Source of the DNA: an uncultured Prevotella sp.
Lineage (GTDB): Bacteria; Bacteroidota; Bacteroidia; Bacteroidales; Bacteroidaceae
DNA length: 14,561 nt
Direction: 5' to 3'
Assembly (NCBI GenBank): GCA_900765465.1
Contig: CAAFRM010000271.1
Coordinates: 1-14,561, forward strand
Numbering within the stretch: position 1 is the stretch's first letter; every line of letters starts with the position of its first letter. Shown piece by piece: positions 1 through 7,111 of the stretch. The notes below the pieces were generated by a model. It did no database searches and was not told the DNA's origin. It saw nothing but the letters and a program-made list of their open reading frames with translations. A program made the translations under genes and the position numbers.

Positions 1-396
1 ACTATCACAAAAGGAATAGAAAAGGCTTCTTTGTATCGGATGACCCGGGTCATCCATATAGATGACGGGAGTGAGCCATATAGATGACCCGAGTCATCCA
101 TATAGACGAGCTTAGTCATCCAGCCGATAAATCGTCTCTTTTCGCCTGCCAATATCTATCCCTCATCCTTCTGGTTACTATGCTTCATCCCAACATTCAT
201 AACAAAGACACCCACTATTCACTATTAAGACGCTCATTATTCATTATCAAAATAATCTATTATTGACTATACCTAATCCTTGCCACACCTATACCATACT
301 CATTAAAAACAAGACACATCGCCATATTTAAGCTTAGCCATCAATTACCATCTCAAAATAATGAGATTTTTCCTTTCACACTTAACACTCTTATTT
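1..396. other. Non-coding left edge, AT-rich apart from a tandem repeat
   Basis: I see no convincing gene here. The only strong structure is the 22-bp tandem repeat at 39-126, listed separately. From about 170 to 400 the DNA is AT-rich, with short related words around CTATTCACTATTA and CATTATTCATTATC (200-260). A small hairpin, ATCTCA/TGAGAT, lies at 350-367 and is followed by a T-run on the plus strand, where no gene precedes it. Short open frames in this stretch have no signal peptide, family motif or codon pattern to support them. Confidence 0.6.
39..126. repeat. Four tandem copies of a 22-bp palindrome-bearing repeat
   Basis: Four consecutive 22-bp units occupy 39-60, 61-82, 83-104 and 105-126. 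The first three end in CATATA and all begin GATGA or GACGA. Unit 1 lies within a perfect 18-bp palindrome, GGATGACCCGGGTCATCC (38-55). Unit 3 keeps the palindrome with one central mismatch; units 2 and 4 are more diverged. The 22-bp period is about two helical turns, so equivalent bases lie on one face of the DNA. No protein-coding role is apparent. It could be a protein-binding array, a hairpin-forming element or a dispersed repeat family. Function unknown. Confidence 0.8.
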
Positions 397-585
397 TCAA
401 CACAATACACATTCCGTGAAAGGAGAATTATTATCCACATTAAATATTTTCTGCAAATTTCGAACCGTCTCTCCAGCCAATCCACTGGCATAGGTAGGGG
501 AATTGGCATACTCCCAATCAATATCAGTCGCCATGGAAACATGGCAGAAAAGCGATAATATAACAACGATAATTGCTTTATTCAT
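397..585 (-). CDS. Small secreted-peptide ORF (62 aa), possibly a truncated gene
   Basis: The ATG at 585 opens a 62-codon frame beginning with a clear signal peptide: MNKAII, then a hydrophobic stretch ending near VSMA at about residue 19. The mature part would be some 43 residues starting TDIDWEY, with two cysteines near the end (TECVLC). I do not recognise the family. A promoter-like TATTTTTGC lies 22-31 nt upstream, and the gene sits just beyond a terminator, so it may be separately transcribed. Its neighbours upstream are broken enzyme genes. It may therefore be the surviving start of a longer exported protein rather than a complete small one; no continuation is evident in the other frames below 397. 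Confidence 0.45.
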   Translation of the reverse strand: MNKAIIVVILSLFCHVSMATDIDWEYANSPTYASGLAGETVRNLQKIFNVDNNSPFTECVLC

Positions 586-607
586 TTTTTAGATACGTTT
601 AGATGGT

Positions 608-616
608 GCAAAAATA
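608..616 (-). promoter_or_regulatory. Possible -7 promoter element for the 62-aa ORF
   Basis: On the minus strand TATTTTTGC fits the Bacteroidota -7 consensus TAnnTTTG and lies 22 nt upstream of the ATG at 585. A TTTG lies upstream at 632-629, but the spacing is 12 nt rather than the usual 19-21, so only half of the promoter is convincing. It abuts the foot of the terminator stem. Confidence 0.35.
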
Positions 617-617
617 C

Positions 618-657
618 AAAAAGTTACTCAAAGAAAGAACTCTTCGAGTAACTTTTT
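618..657 (-). terminator. Intrinsic terminator after the GH36 remnant, possibly bidirectional
   Basis: A perfect 12-bp inverted repeat pairs AAAAAGTTACTC (618-629) with GAGTAACTTTTT (646-657). After one mismatch the stem can extend through AAGA/TCTT, leaving a six-base loop. T-runs follow the stem on both strands. It begins 18 nt after the stop codon of the GH36 remnant, so it most likely ends the saccharolytic operon. Confidence 0.8.
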
Positions 658-675
658 TGCATTCTTGGTGCCACC

Positions 676-1099
676 TTACTCTGCTTCCAAGCAAATTACC
701 CTTGAAGCCCAGTCACTTTTCTTGTCACGGCTCACAGAAACAGAATGTATATAAGGTATTTCCAAACCTTGATCCATCAAATACCTGCCTGAGTAAGATT
801 TGCCCTCACAATAGAGAGGCTTATTGTCGATGGCATTCAACTCACGTACTTCATACATCTTATTGGCATCCAAACCAGCCATCTTTACCCTTGGAAGATG
901 CACATTGTGGAAATTGGCTATCTTCCACCAATAGAACACTGCCTTGTCCTTCGCCTCGCTCACATACATGATACTGGGCAGGTTTGCCTTTCTCGACATC
1001 GAGAACAAGCGACATACCCTTGGTATTCACAGAAACAGATTCTGCCATCACTGGAACAGTAATGGTCAATAATAAGATAGCTATTGATTTAAACTTCAT
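676..1099 (-). pseudogene. GH36-like alpha-galactosidase remnant (internal deletion plus frameshift)
   Basis: GH36 alpha-galactosidases normally run to roughly 700 residues and hydrolyse terminal alpha-galactose. Here only the two ends survive. The ATG at 1099 starts MKFKSIAILLL, a signal peptide ending near VMA, followed by about 25 residues resembling the start of the GH36 N-terminal sandwich domain (GMSLVLDVEKGKP). That frame loses homology near 985. A second frame, open to the TAA at 676, encodes the family's C-terminal domain, including KMYEVRELNAIDN and KSYSGRYLMDQGLEIP, and ends ASRVICLEAE. The whole catalytic barrel is missing and the two parts are out of frame, so no active enzyme can be made. 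It lies 56 nt downstream of the GH127 remnant and would have been the last enzyme of the operon. The family call rests on recall of C-terminal motifs. Confidence 0.7.
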
Positions 1100-1155
1100 T
1101 ATATTATATCTGTCATTAGTGTTTGAAAATATAGAGATTTGATTGACTTCTGTAT

Positions 1156-2043
1156 TTACTTCTGCCAATATACGGCATAGCGACAGTGATGGGCATCATA
1201 GAACGGAACGAGTTCCACGCCATTCTTTGTCTTGAAGTTCTTGATACTCTTCAAGCCCTCATACTTCGCCTTCTCTACCGTAGATGCTGGTATCTTGAAG
1301 TCGAAAGTATAGTAGTCATTGTATTTCTGTGGATTGCTGAAAGGATGCTCCACCTTGTCGAGCTTGCCAGCCATCACGACAGAACCATAGACCAAAGCCA
1401 CCTTGGAGGCATCGTCCTTGGTTGCCTCCTCTCGGAATTGCATTCCCAGTTGTACTTCTATCTTATCACCAGCCTTCCAAAGTCGGGAGATTGCTACATA
1501 GCCATTCGTACCCTTCACAGCCTTCACCTTCTTGCCATTCACTTTGACAACCATCTTGGTAGCCCATGATGGATAGCGGAGACGAAGAGCGAACTGCTTC
1601 GAATTTCCATCTACCGTAAATGTCGTGGTAGAAGATTGAGGGAAAGCTGTTTGCTGAGTGAAAGTTGTACCCTCCCAATCTACCTTTGATGGAATGAAGA
1701 GATTCACGTAGAGGTCTTTATCTGAATGAAAGTAGATACTCGAAGCATACTTCACATGGCTCTCGAAGCCACTACCCACGCAGCACCAAAAGCTACTGTC
1801 CCTGGTAGAGTACAAGCGATAAGTACCTGTTTGCAAGGGGGTGAAATAGCACACCATCGAACTCTCTGGATCTTGCTGCCCCAAGATATGGTTATAGAGC
1901 GCACGCTCATAATAGTCGGCTATTTGGCTCGATGGATTCCAAGAGAAAAGGTGGTCGGCAAGTTTCAAGAGATTGAAAGTGCAACAGTTCTCACCATCAT
2001 AGCCCGAGAGATGCTTGCTCTGCTCGGCAACTCTCTGGGTACA
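1156..2043 (-). pseudogene. GH127-like beta-L-arabinofuranosidase, C-terminal remnant
   Basis: GH127 (DUF1680) enzymes remove beta-L-arabinofuranose using a cysteine nucleophile held by a zinc site made of one Glu and three Cys. The remnant contains GYDGENCCTFN and, 69 residues after that Glu, FWCCVGSG. These match the family's Glu-x-Cys and Cys-Cys ligand motifs (E338/C340 and C417/C418 in HypBA1). The C-terminal sandwich domains follow, ending in the typical VPFYDAHHCRYAVYWQK. About 300 residues of the N-terminal (alpha/alpha)6 barrel are absent. The frame is open from a TAA at 2044-2046 and has no ATG before the conserved region, so it cannot be translated alone. Homology begins near 2034 at RVAEQSKHLSGYDGENCC. 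Its first 47 bases overlap, in another frame, the tail of the truncated hydrolase, which marks a deletion junction. Confidence 0.8.
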
Positions 2044-2713
2044 TTATGCGGAAGGCAAGGGCTGGATTCACACGAGCCTCCCACCATTCATACTCGCCTT
2101 CTACCATCAAACCAGGAATGCCATCAATGTTGCGATGTCTTCCCCACTCCACATTGTCTCTGCCATAACCGCAGAGATTGGTGCGAGGAGCATCGCCATG
2201 GAAGGAGATGATGCAGAGCGTGCGGTTCGGATTCCAAGCCGCAAAATTCCAAGGGAAGGTAGCCTGGGCAGAATGTCCCAAAGGAATGACAGGAGCCTTA
2301 GCTATCTCGGCATGGCCGCTTTGGTCGGCGAGATTGTCCATCATCTCCTCAAAGGTGTTCTGTGCGCCAGTCGCTGGATCCCAGTTGTTGCTGAAAGCAG
2401 GAGCCACCCATACCATTGCCACGCCCAGTTCCTTCATCTGAGCCTGAAACTTCGGATTCTTATAGATAGCCTCCTCCGTCATATTCTGTTGAGAAAGCAT
2501 CACCGCTTTCACTTGCTTGCAGCCATCAGGTATCCATAGGTAAGCCACAGGAGACTTGCCTGTCTCTGAAGAGATATAGCCTCTCAAATCCACTGACCAC
2601 TGGTACACACCACTGCCTCCCACACCAATGGCATGGGCTGTACTTACGAAGATGCCTTGCAACAGCAAGACCATCAACATAACGCTGATACGTATTTTTC
2701 TTAATAACATCAT
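1997..2713 (-). pseudogene. Secreted alpha/beta-hydrolase (putative esterase), C-terminally truncated
   Basis: The ATG at 2713 lies 4 nt after the GH97 stop, so it was part of the same operon; a second ATG follows at once. Residues 1-28 form a signal peptide ending in AHA. The mature part resembles PUL-associated alpha/beta-hydrolases. It has the nucleophile elbow GHSAQATFP (Ser148), an oxyanion-type segment VMLSQQNMTEE near residue 71, and the stretch FHGDAPRTN followed by IPGLMVEGEYEWWE (199-212). Homology ends at about residue 227 (RIMYPES), followed by about 10 frameshifted residues and TGA. The C-terminal part, which should carry the catalytic His, is gone, so activity is unlikely. The sequence past the break is GH127. 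The substrate is unknown; acetyl or feruloyl esters on pectic glycans would fit the context. Confidence 0.65.
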
Positions 2714-2717
2714 ATTG

Positions 2718-4625
2718 TCATTTTAACAAACTGAATTGCAACGCTGCACCGCCTGATGGCTGCAAATGGAGCTTTAATATCTTGCCAGCCTTGATAGTCT
2801 GAACTACAGTAGATACCTTGGTGCGAGTATTCAACGCAGGGTTGTCATTGTATATCTCCACCTGATATTTCTTGCCTTTCTGCAAGAAGTCGGCTGTATT
2901 GAGAGTGATGTCACGAGCTTGCAAGCCATTCATCGCTCCCACAAACCAATCATTGCCCGAGCGACGCGCCTGCACGATATACTCACCTATCTCGCCCTGC
3001 AAAGCCTTGCTCTCATCCCATACGGTAGGACAATATTTCCAGAAGTCCAACTCCTTTTCTCCCTTATATACATTCGGGAGGTCATACCAAAACAAGAAGG
3101 TGACAGGACTGTAATATACCACTGGCATCGCCAACTGGTGAGCCTTGGTATTCTTCACTCTACCATTGAAATAACAAGGCGTATAATCAGCAGGACCGCA
3201 GAGGAAACGGGTAAATGGCAAGATGGTGTTGTGCTCAGCATCTGGCATTTCCTCGTTGCCGCCAATACCTTCTTGCGTCATCAAGTTAGGATAAGTGCGG
3301 CTCCATCCTGTAGGGCGATACTCATCGTGGATATCCACCATGATGTGATGGTCGGCACACTTCTTTACGGCATTGTGAAGCCAAGTGGTCCACTCCTGCG
3401 AACCTATCTGCACAAAGCCAAACTTGATTCCACTGATGCCCCATTTCTCATAGAGTGGCAATAGCTGGTCAAGCTCCTGATACAAGGCTCTCTGGTTGAC
3501 ATAAACCCACACACCGATGCCCTTACTCTTGGCATACTGACAGAGCTTTGGCATATCAATGTCGCGAGTTTCCAATACTTTCAAGGCAGAAGAAGACATC
3601 TTCATCTCTGGACCATACCAGCCTGCATCAAGCTCGATATATTGAAGACCTCTATCCACACAGAAGTCAACACCCTCCATGCAAGTCTTCATATCCAAAC
3701 GACATACACGGAAAGCCTTGCCTGGCTTAATCCAAGAGGTATCGGAAATCTGGCAAGGAGTATTGAGATTGAGCACCATCTGCTTGTTGTTGATCAGGTC
3801 GATAGCCTTCTCACCCACCATGATGAATCGCCAAGGCATATCGTATGCCGTGATGATGTCGGCAGGATGGAACAACGCCATCTGTAACTCATTGTCTGCT
3901 TTCAACTTAAGTTTACCTCTCACAAAGTCACTCAATGCAGCCTCACCAATGGCTGCATAAAGTCCATTATCCAAACGAAGTGTCAATGGGCGCTCTGCCT
4001 CTTCCTTCCAAGCAGCCTCGCTCTTCAAAAGCTTTACCTTGTTGGCATGAGATTGCGCCCAAGCATAGTGATAAGCCTCGGCACCAGGCGCAAAGCGGAA
4101 GGAAGTCAAGTCATCGGTGATGTGCATGAACAAACCATTGGTTGCCTCAGGGAAATGATAGCGGATGGCTACTCCCTCATCGTAAGCTCTCACAATGATG
4201 TCTAGGAGATATTGCTGGCGCTTGTCGTAAGCATTGCTTGCGCCCTGATGCTTGCCACCCTTCAAGAGATGAATGGTCATCTCATTATAACGATCTCGTA
4301 TCTGGGCATACTCGCCATAGACTGGCTTCCAAGTATTGTCCTCAGAACGACGGTCCACACTTGTTACTTCCATACCATTGGTCCAAACGTTGCTGTTATC
4401 CACAGGTATTCCCATAGCCGACTCCACCAAGTGGTTGTCGATGTTCACACCTAATTCACCCTCTTCTATTACCTGCTTAGCTGCATAGTCGAGGCGGTAG
4501 GTTAATCTTCCGTCTTTCTGTTCGAAGACGAAGTTGTATTTGCCGTCAGGCGACTGCAAGGCTTCTGCTGCATATCCAACTATAGCAACCGCCCAAAACA
4601 AGATAGCAATAAAAAACTTTCTCAT
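2718..4625 (-). CDS. GH97 family glycoside hydrolase, secreted
   Basis: The product is 635 residues, the normal length for GH97, which includes alpha-glucosidases, alpha-galactosidases and a beta-L-arabinopyranosidase. I chose the ATG at 4625 because it begins a clean signal peptide (MRKFFIAILFWAVAIVGYAA); the open frame further upstream only overlaps the lyase gene. Order: N-terminal sandwich from about 20 to 270 (SPDGKYNFVFE), (beta/alpha)8 barrel from about 290 to 540, C-terminal sandwich. Barrel landmarks are YIELDAGWYG, IKFGFVQIGSQEW, DIHDEYRPTGWSRTYPNLM (431-449) and TQEGIGGNEE (450-459). Gly403 appears to sit where the retaining GH97 enzyme BtGH97b has its nucleophile Asp. Acidic candidates nearby are D431, D434, E435 and E452. 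The gene starts 10 nt after the lyase and ends 4 nt before the hydrolase, so the three are co-transcribed. Substrate not determined. Confidence 0.88.
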   Translation of the reverse strand: MRKFFIAILFWAVAIVGYAAEALQSPDGKYNFVFEQKDGRLTYRLDYAAKQVIEEGELGVNIDNHLVESAMGIPVDNSNVWTNGMEVTSVDRRSEDNTWKPVYGEYAQIRDRYNEMTIHLLKGGKHQGASNAYDKRQQYLLDIIVRAYDEGVAIRYHFPEATNGLFMHITDDLTSFRFAPGAEAYHYAWAQSHANKVKLLKSEAAWKEEAERPLTLRLDNGLYAAIGEAALSDFVRGKLKLKADNELQMALFHPADIITAYDMPWRFIMVGEKAIDLINNKQMVLNLNTPCQISDTSWIKPGKAFRVCRLDMKTCMEGVDFCVDRGLQYIELDAGWYGPEMKMSSSALKVLETRDIDMPKLCQYAKSKGIGVWVYVNQRALYQELDQLLPLYEKWGISGIKFGFVQIGSQEWTTWLHNAVKKCADHHIMVDIHDEYRPTGWSRTYPNLMTQEGIGGNEEMPDAEHNTILPFTRFLCGPADYTPCYFNGRVKNTKAHQLAMPVVYYSPVTFLFWYDLPNVYKGEKELDFWKYCPTVWDESKALQGEIGEYIVQARRSGNDWFVGAMNGLQARDITLNTADFLQKGKKYQVEIYNDNPALNTRTKVSTVVQTIKAGKILKLHLQPSGGAALQFSLLK

Positions 4626-4635
4626 AACTGGATTT

Positions 4636-6981
4636 CTACTTGATTTGTACTTTTCCATTCTCCGAGCATACGATGCGCTGCTCGGTTCCATCCTTCAGCT
4701 TCACGATAATGCCCACGGCACTCGGCTCGCTCGGCGTAAAGTAATCTACCGATGCTATATCGCCTGGCTCCGCATCAGAACTTGGTTCATATACGCAGAC
4801 GAAAGGATGATTCCATGCCTCTCCCTTCTGGCGAGCCACAAAGGTAAGCACTGGCTGCTCATCTACCTTATAAGGTTGATTCGGCATGCGCTCATATTCG
4901 AGGTTGACTGGCGAGAGAGCTTGGAAGATGGTACGGTTCTCATCTTTCTTCATCCACATGGTCATGGTGATTTCTCTCTGACCATCCATCGCCTCCACCA
5001 CCTTGTTGTCCTGTATCTTGGTAACGAATTGCGTCTTGATACTGTTCTGCATCTCTGCACTCTTCTTATCATAGATATAAGAATAGGCATAGAGATGACC
5101 GCCTGCGAAGGCAAGCTCCTCAGTTGGCTTCATATCGAGCGGATTTCCAGATGCAGCATCCATCACCTTCATTTCCTGTCCGAGATTGTGATAGAAATAA
5201 TCGTGCATCTTGTCGCCACCTTCTATTTTCTTGCTGCGGAATACATCTATATAAAAGCCACCCTTGGCAGAAGTCTTCACGATGGCTGTGGTGCGCTGCT
5301 GCTGGGCTTGGGTCTCTGGCTCGATGAAACTGACGGTAGCATAGCTTACCTTTTCTTTTTGTTCAGAGAGTTTCTTGCTGGCAGGCTGCTCCTTGCTCAC
5401 TTCTGGATAAGAGGCAACTACCTTGAAGGCATGCTGCGACATCATTACAGGATAGCTCGACACACCATCCACCACCACGGTGTTGTGGGCTGGCATCTGG
5501 GAATAATATTCCAGATAGTCCAAGCCGCTATAGAGGGTTCTGCCGATACCAGCATCAGGTCCCAATACATATCCCTTGCCATAGAGTTCGAGAGAGATGC
5601 CGTTGGCATGCTGATGATTACCAAGGCTGGCATTGATAGAAGCCATCAAGTCGTGCAGCTTGTCCATACCACTTCGCATCGCTATCCACGATACATTAGG
5701 GGCATAAAACATCGTACTCGTATATTTTTCTATCTCTGAGATAGGAGCCTTGGAAGCCACCGCATTCTTCAAGAGATTCATCTCTGCGACAAGATTCTTG
5801 TCCTTGTGGCGAGTGGCATACTTCAAGACATGGTCGATGCCACCTGTATTGAGATAACCTGGATGAGTATCGCCAAAACCTGCAATCATACGGTTAGGGA
5901 AGAGATATTCAGCAGAGGTCTTCACAGCTTCCTTTAGGATAGGACGCTGCTTGAAGAGGTCGATGCCCGCCTTCTCATCGAGCATATTGGCAAAATCGCA
6001 GATACTGCCCAATACCGTGGTGCTATAGCCTGGCGACTCATACCAAGTCTTGCTCTTGGCATCAAAACCGAAGTCGATGAGCTTGTTCATGCTCCACTGG
6101 CGAATACTATTTTGATTTACGATATAATCCAAGTAGTATTGTTTGCCCTTGCCATCTGCGTAAGCTTGGTTATCTTGCAATACCAGGGCTATCTTCATGA
6201 TGAAGTCTGCTTGGAACAAGTCCCAGTTGTTGTGAGGCACGCCATTGGCAATGATGTTTTCCGCCCACTTCTTGAAACCAGCCTCGATGACTGCTTGGTC
6301 ATCCTTCACGAGATTCTTGATAAGAGGATACATCTGGGTGAGTTCGGTAATAACATCCTCGTGGATAACCTCAAAGGTAGTCATGCCCACCAAGGTTTGC
6401 TGATGACCATGGTTCAAGTCGATAGGCACATTGCGATAGGCGATACCTTTCATATAGACATCGAACACCTTCGCTGCCATCTGGCCATAGCGCATATCGC
6501 CAGTGGCGGCATAGATGCGAGCAGCATCACGAGCGATGCTGATAATCTGACGGTTCACGCTGGCGATGTTGCATCCTGTCTTGGCAGGAGATGTTTTCTC
6601 CATCTTACCTGTTGCTCGGTTGATATAAGTAACATTGCCCTGTTCATCGTCATCGTAAGGAATCATATCCTCTAGCTTAGGGCGATTATATTGAGATGCC
6701 GTGCTTCGAGTGCCATTATATTTTACGGTAGGCGCAGCTGCTCGCTCACCTCCAGGATAAGAGAATGTCTCCCCATTCACAAAGACATCAGATGCCTGGG
6801 TCTTCCAAAACATCTGCAAACGAGAGTAGAGCCAGTCGGGTTGCTTATCCACCTGGCTCATCACGTTCTCAATCTTAGCCTTCAACTTGGTAATCTCAGG
6901 ATCCTCCACCTTCTTCTTTGCCATACCGAAGGAGGAAGAGAGGAGCATCAAGGCTGCCACATATAGTACTTTCTGTTTCAT
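4636..6981 (-). CDS. Heparinase II/III-family polysaccharide lyase, secreted
   Basis: The 781-residue product has a signal peptide (MKQKVLYVAALMLLSSSFGMA), a toroidal helical domain from about 30 to 400 and a sandwich C-terminal domain. The heparinase II/III-like core is SLGNHQHANGISLELYGKGY (452-471), followed by a segment ending PAHNTVVVDG. Enzymes with this architecture cleave uronic-acid polysaccharides by beta-elimination, typically with a Tyr/His pair and an Asn/Gln that neutralises the carboxylate. Candidates are HNNW (250-253), WYESPGY (Tyr314) and His456/His458. I cannot assign a PL family or substrate from the sequence alone. It is the first gene of an operon with GH97 and the broken hydrolase, GH127 and GH36 genes, which suggests a uronate-containing plant glycan. 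No TAnnTTTG promoter is evident in the 130 bases upstream, but nested inverted repeats are present there. Confidence 0.82.
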   Translation of the reverse strand: MKQKVLYVAALMLLSSSFGMAKKKVEDPEITKLKAKIENVMSQVDKQPDWLYSRLQMFWKTQASDVFVNGETFSYPGGERAAAPTVKYNGTRSTASQYNRPKLEDMIPYDDDEQGNVTYINRATGKMEKTSPAKTGCNIASVNRQIISIARDAARIYAATGDMRYGQMAAKVFDVYMKGIAYRNVPIDLNHGHQQTLVGMTTFEVIHEDVITELTQMYPLIKNLVKDDQAVIEAGFKKWAENIIANGVPHNNWDLFQADFIMKIALVLQDNQAYADGKGKQYYLDYIVNQNSIRQWSMNKLIDFGFDAKSKTWYESPGYSTTVLGSICDFANMLDEKAGIDLFKQRPILKEAVKTSAEYLFPNRMIAGFGDTHPGYLNTGGIDHVLKYATRHKDKNLVAEMNLLKNAVASKAPISEIEKYTSTMFYAPNVSWIAMRSGMDKLHDLMASINASLGNHQHANGISLELYGKGYVLGPDAGIGRTLYSGLDYLEYYSQMPAHNTVVVDGVSSYPVMMSQHAFKVVASYPEVSKEQPASKKLSEQKEKVSYATVSFIEPETQAQQQRTTAIVKTSAKGGFYIDVFRSKKIEGGDKMHDYFYHNLGQEMKVMDAASGNPLDMKPTEELAFAGGHLYAYSYIYDKKSAEMQNSIKTQFVTKIQDNKVVEAMDGQREITMTMWMKKDENRTIFQALSPVNLEYERMPNQPYKVDEQPVLTFVARQKGEAWNHPFVCVYEPSSDAEPGDIASVDYFTPSEPSAVGIIVKLKDGTEQRIVCSENGKVQIK

Positions 6982-6988
6982 GTGATTG

Positions 6989-7020
6989 ATTCTTATCTTT
7001 AATTGGAATTTAATAAGAAT
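6989..7020 (-). promoter_or_regulatory. Nested inverted repeat in the leader of the lyase operon
   Basis: ATTCTTAT (6989-6996) and ATAAGAAT (7013-7020) are perfect inverted arms. Between them lies a second small inverted repeat, AATTGGAATT (7001-7010). The element begins 8 nt upstream of the lyase ATG. It could be an operator or an mRNA hairpin affecting translation. It is AT-rich and short, so chance remains possible. Confidence 0.35.
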
Positions 7021-7060
7021 ACGATTGGGACGGGAATTATACGTAGAACATCAGATAATA

Positions 7061-7103
7061 AAACGATATAAGCACAGATGCCTAAGCTGAACTTATATCG
7101 TTT
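7061..7103 (-). terminator. Perfect 12-bp inverted repeat after the ATPase gene, probable terminator
   Basis: AAACGATATAAG (7061-7072) and CTTATATCGTTT (7092-7103) pair perfectly around a 19-nt loop. The repeat starts 8 nt after the ATPase stop codon. On the minus strand the stem is followed by TTTTATTA, a modest U-tract. It separates the ATPase from the lyase operon. The long loop and low GC content leave room for a regulatory-site explanation. Confidence 0.6.
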
Positions 7104-7111
7104 ACGTTTAA

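Noticed and set aside
39..126. CRISPR array
   Set aside because: The 22-bp units are directly adjacent with no spacers, and no cas genes are present.
84..266. 60-codon plus-strand frame over the tandem repeat
   Set aside because: The start lies inside the 22-bp repeat; no signal peptide, motif or promoter supports it.
372..423. 8-bp inverted repeat CCTTTCAC/GTGAAAGG as ends of an invertible segment at the end of the 62-aa ORF
   Set aside because: The arms are too short for a known invertase site, no invertase gene is nearby, and flipping the 36-bp interior on paper does not restore a long frame.
603..971. 122-codon plus-strand frame
   Set aside because: It runs through the terminator hairpin and antisense to the conserved GH36 C-terminus.
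1156..2713. A genuine bifunctional esterase-arabinofuranosidase fusion protein
   Set aside because: The two parts are in different frames with a TGA at 1997-1999, and both lack essential portions at the join.
4534..5739. Plus-strand open frame of 401 codons
   Set aside because: It is antisense to the lyase gene (and the end of GH97), has a His/Leu/Ile-rich composition typical of reverse-complement shadows, and shows no family motif. The opposite strand has a clear signal peptide and heparinase motifs.
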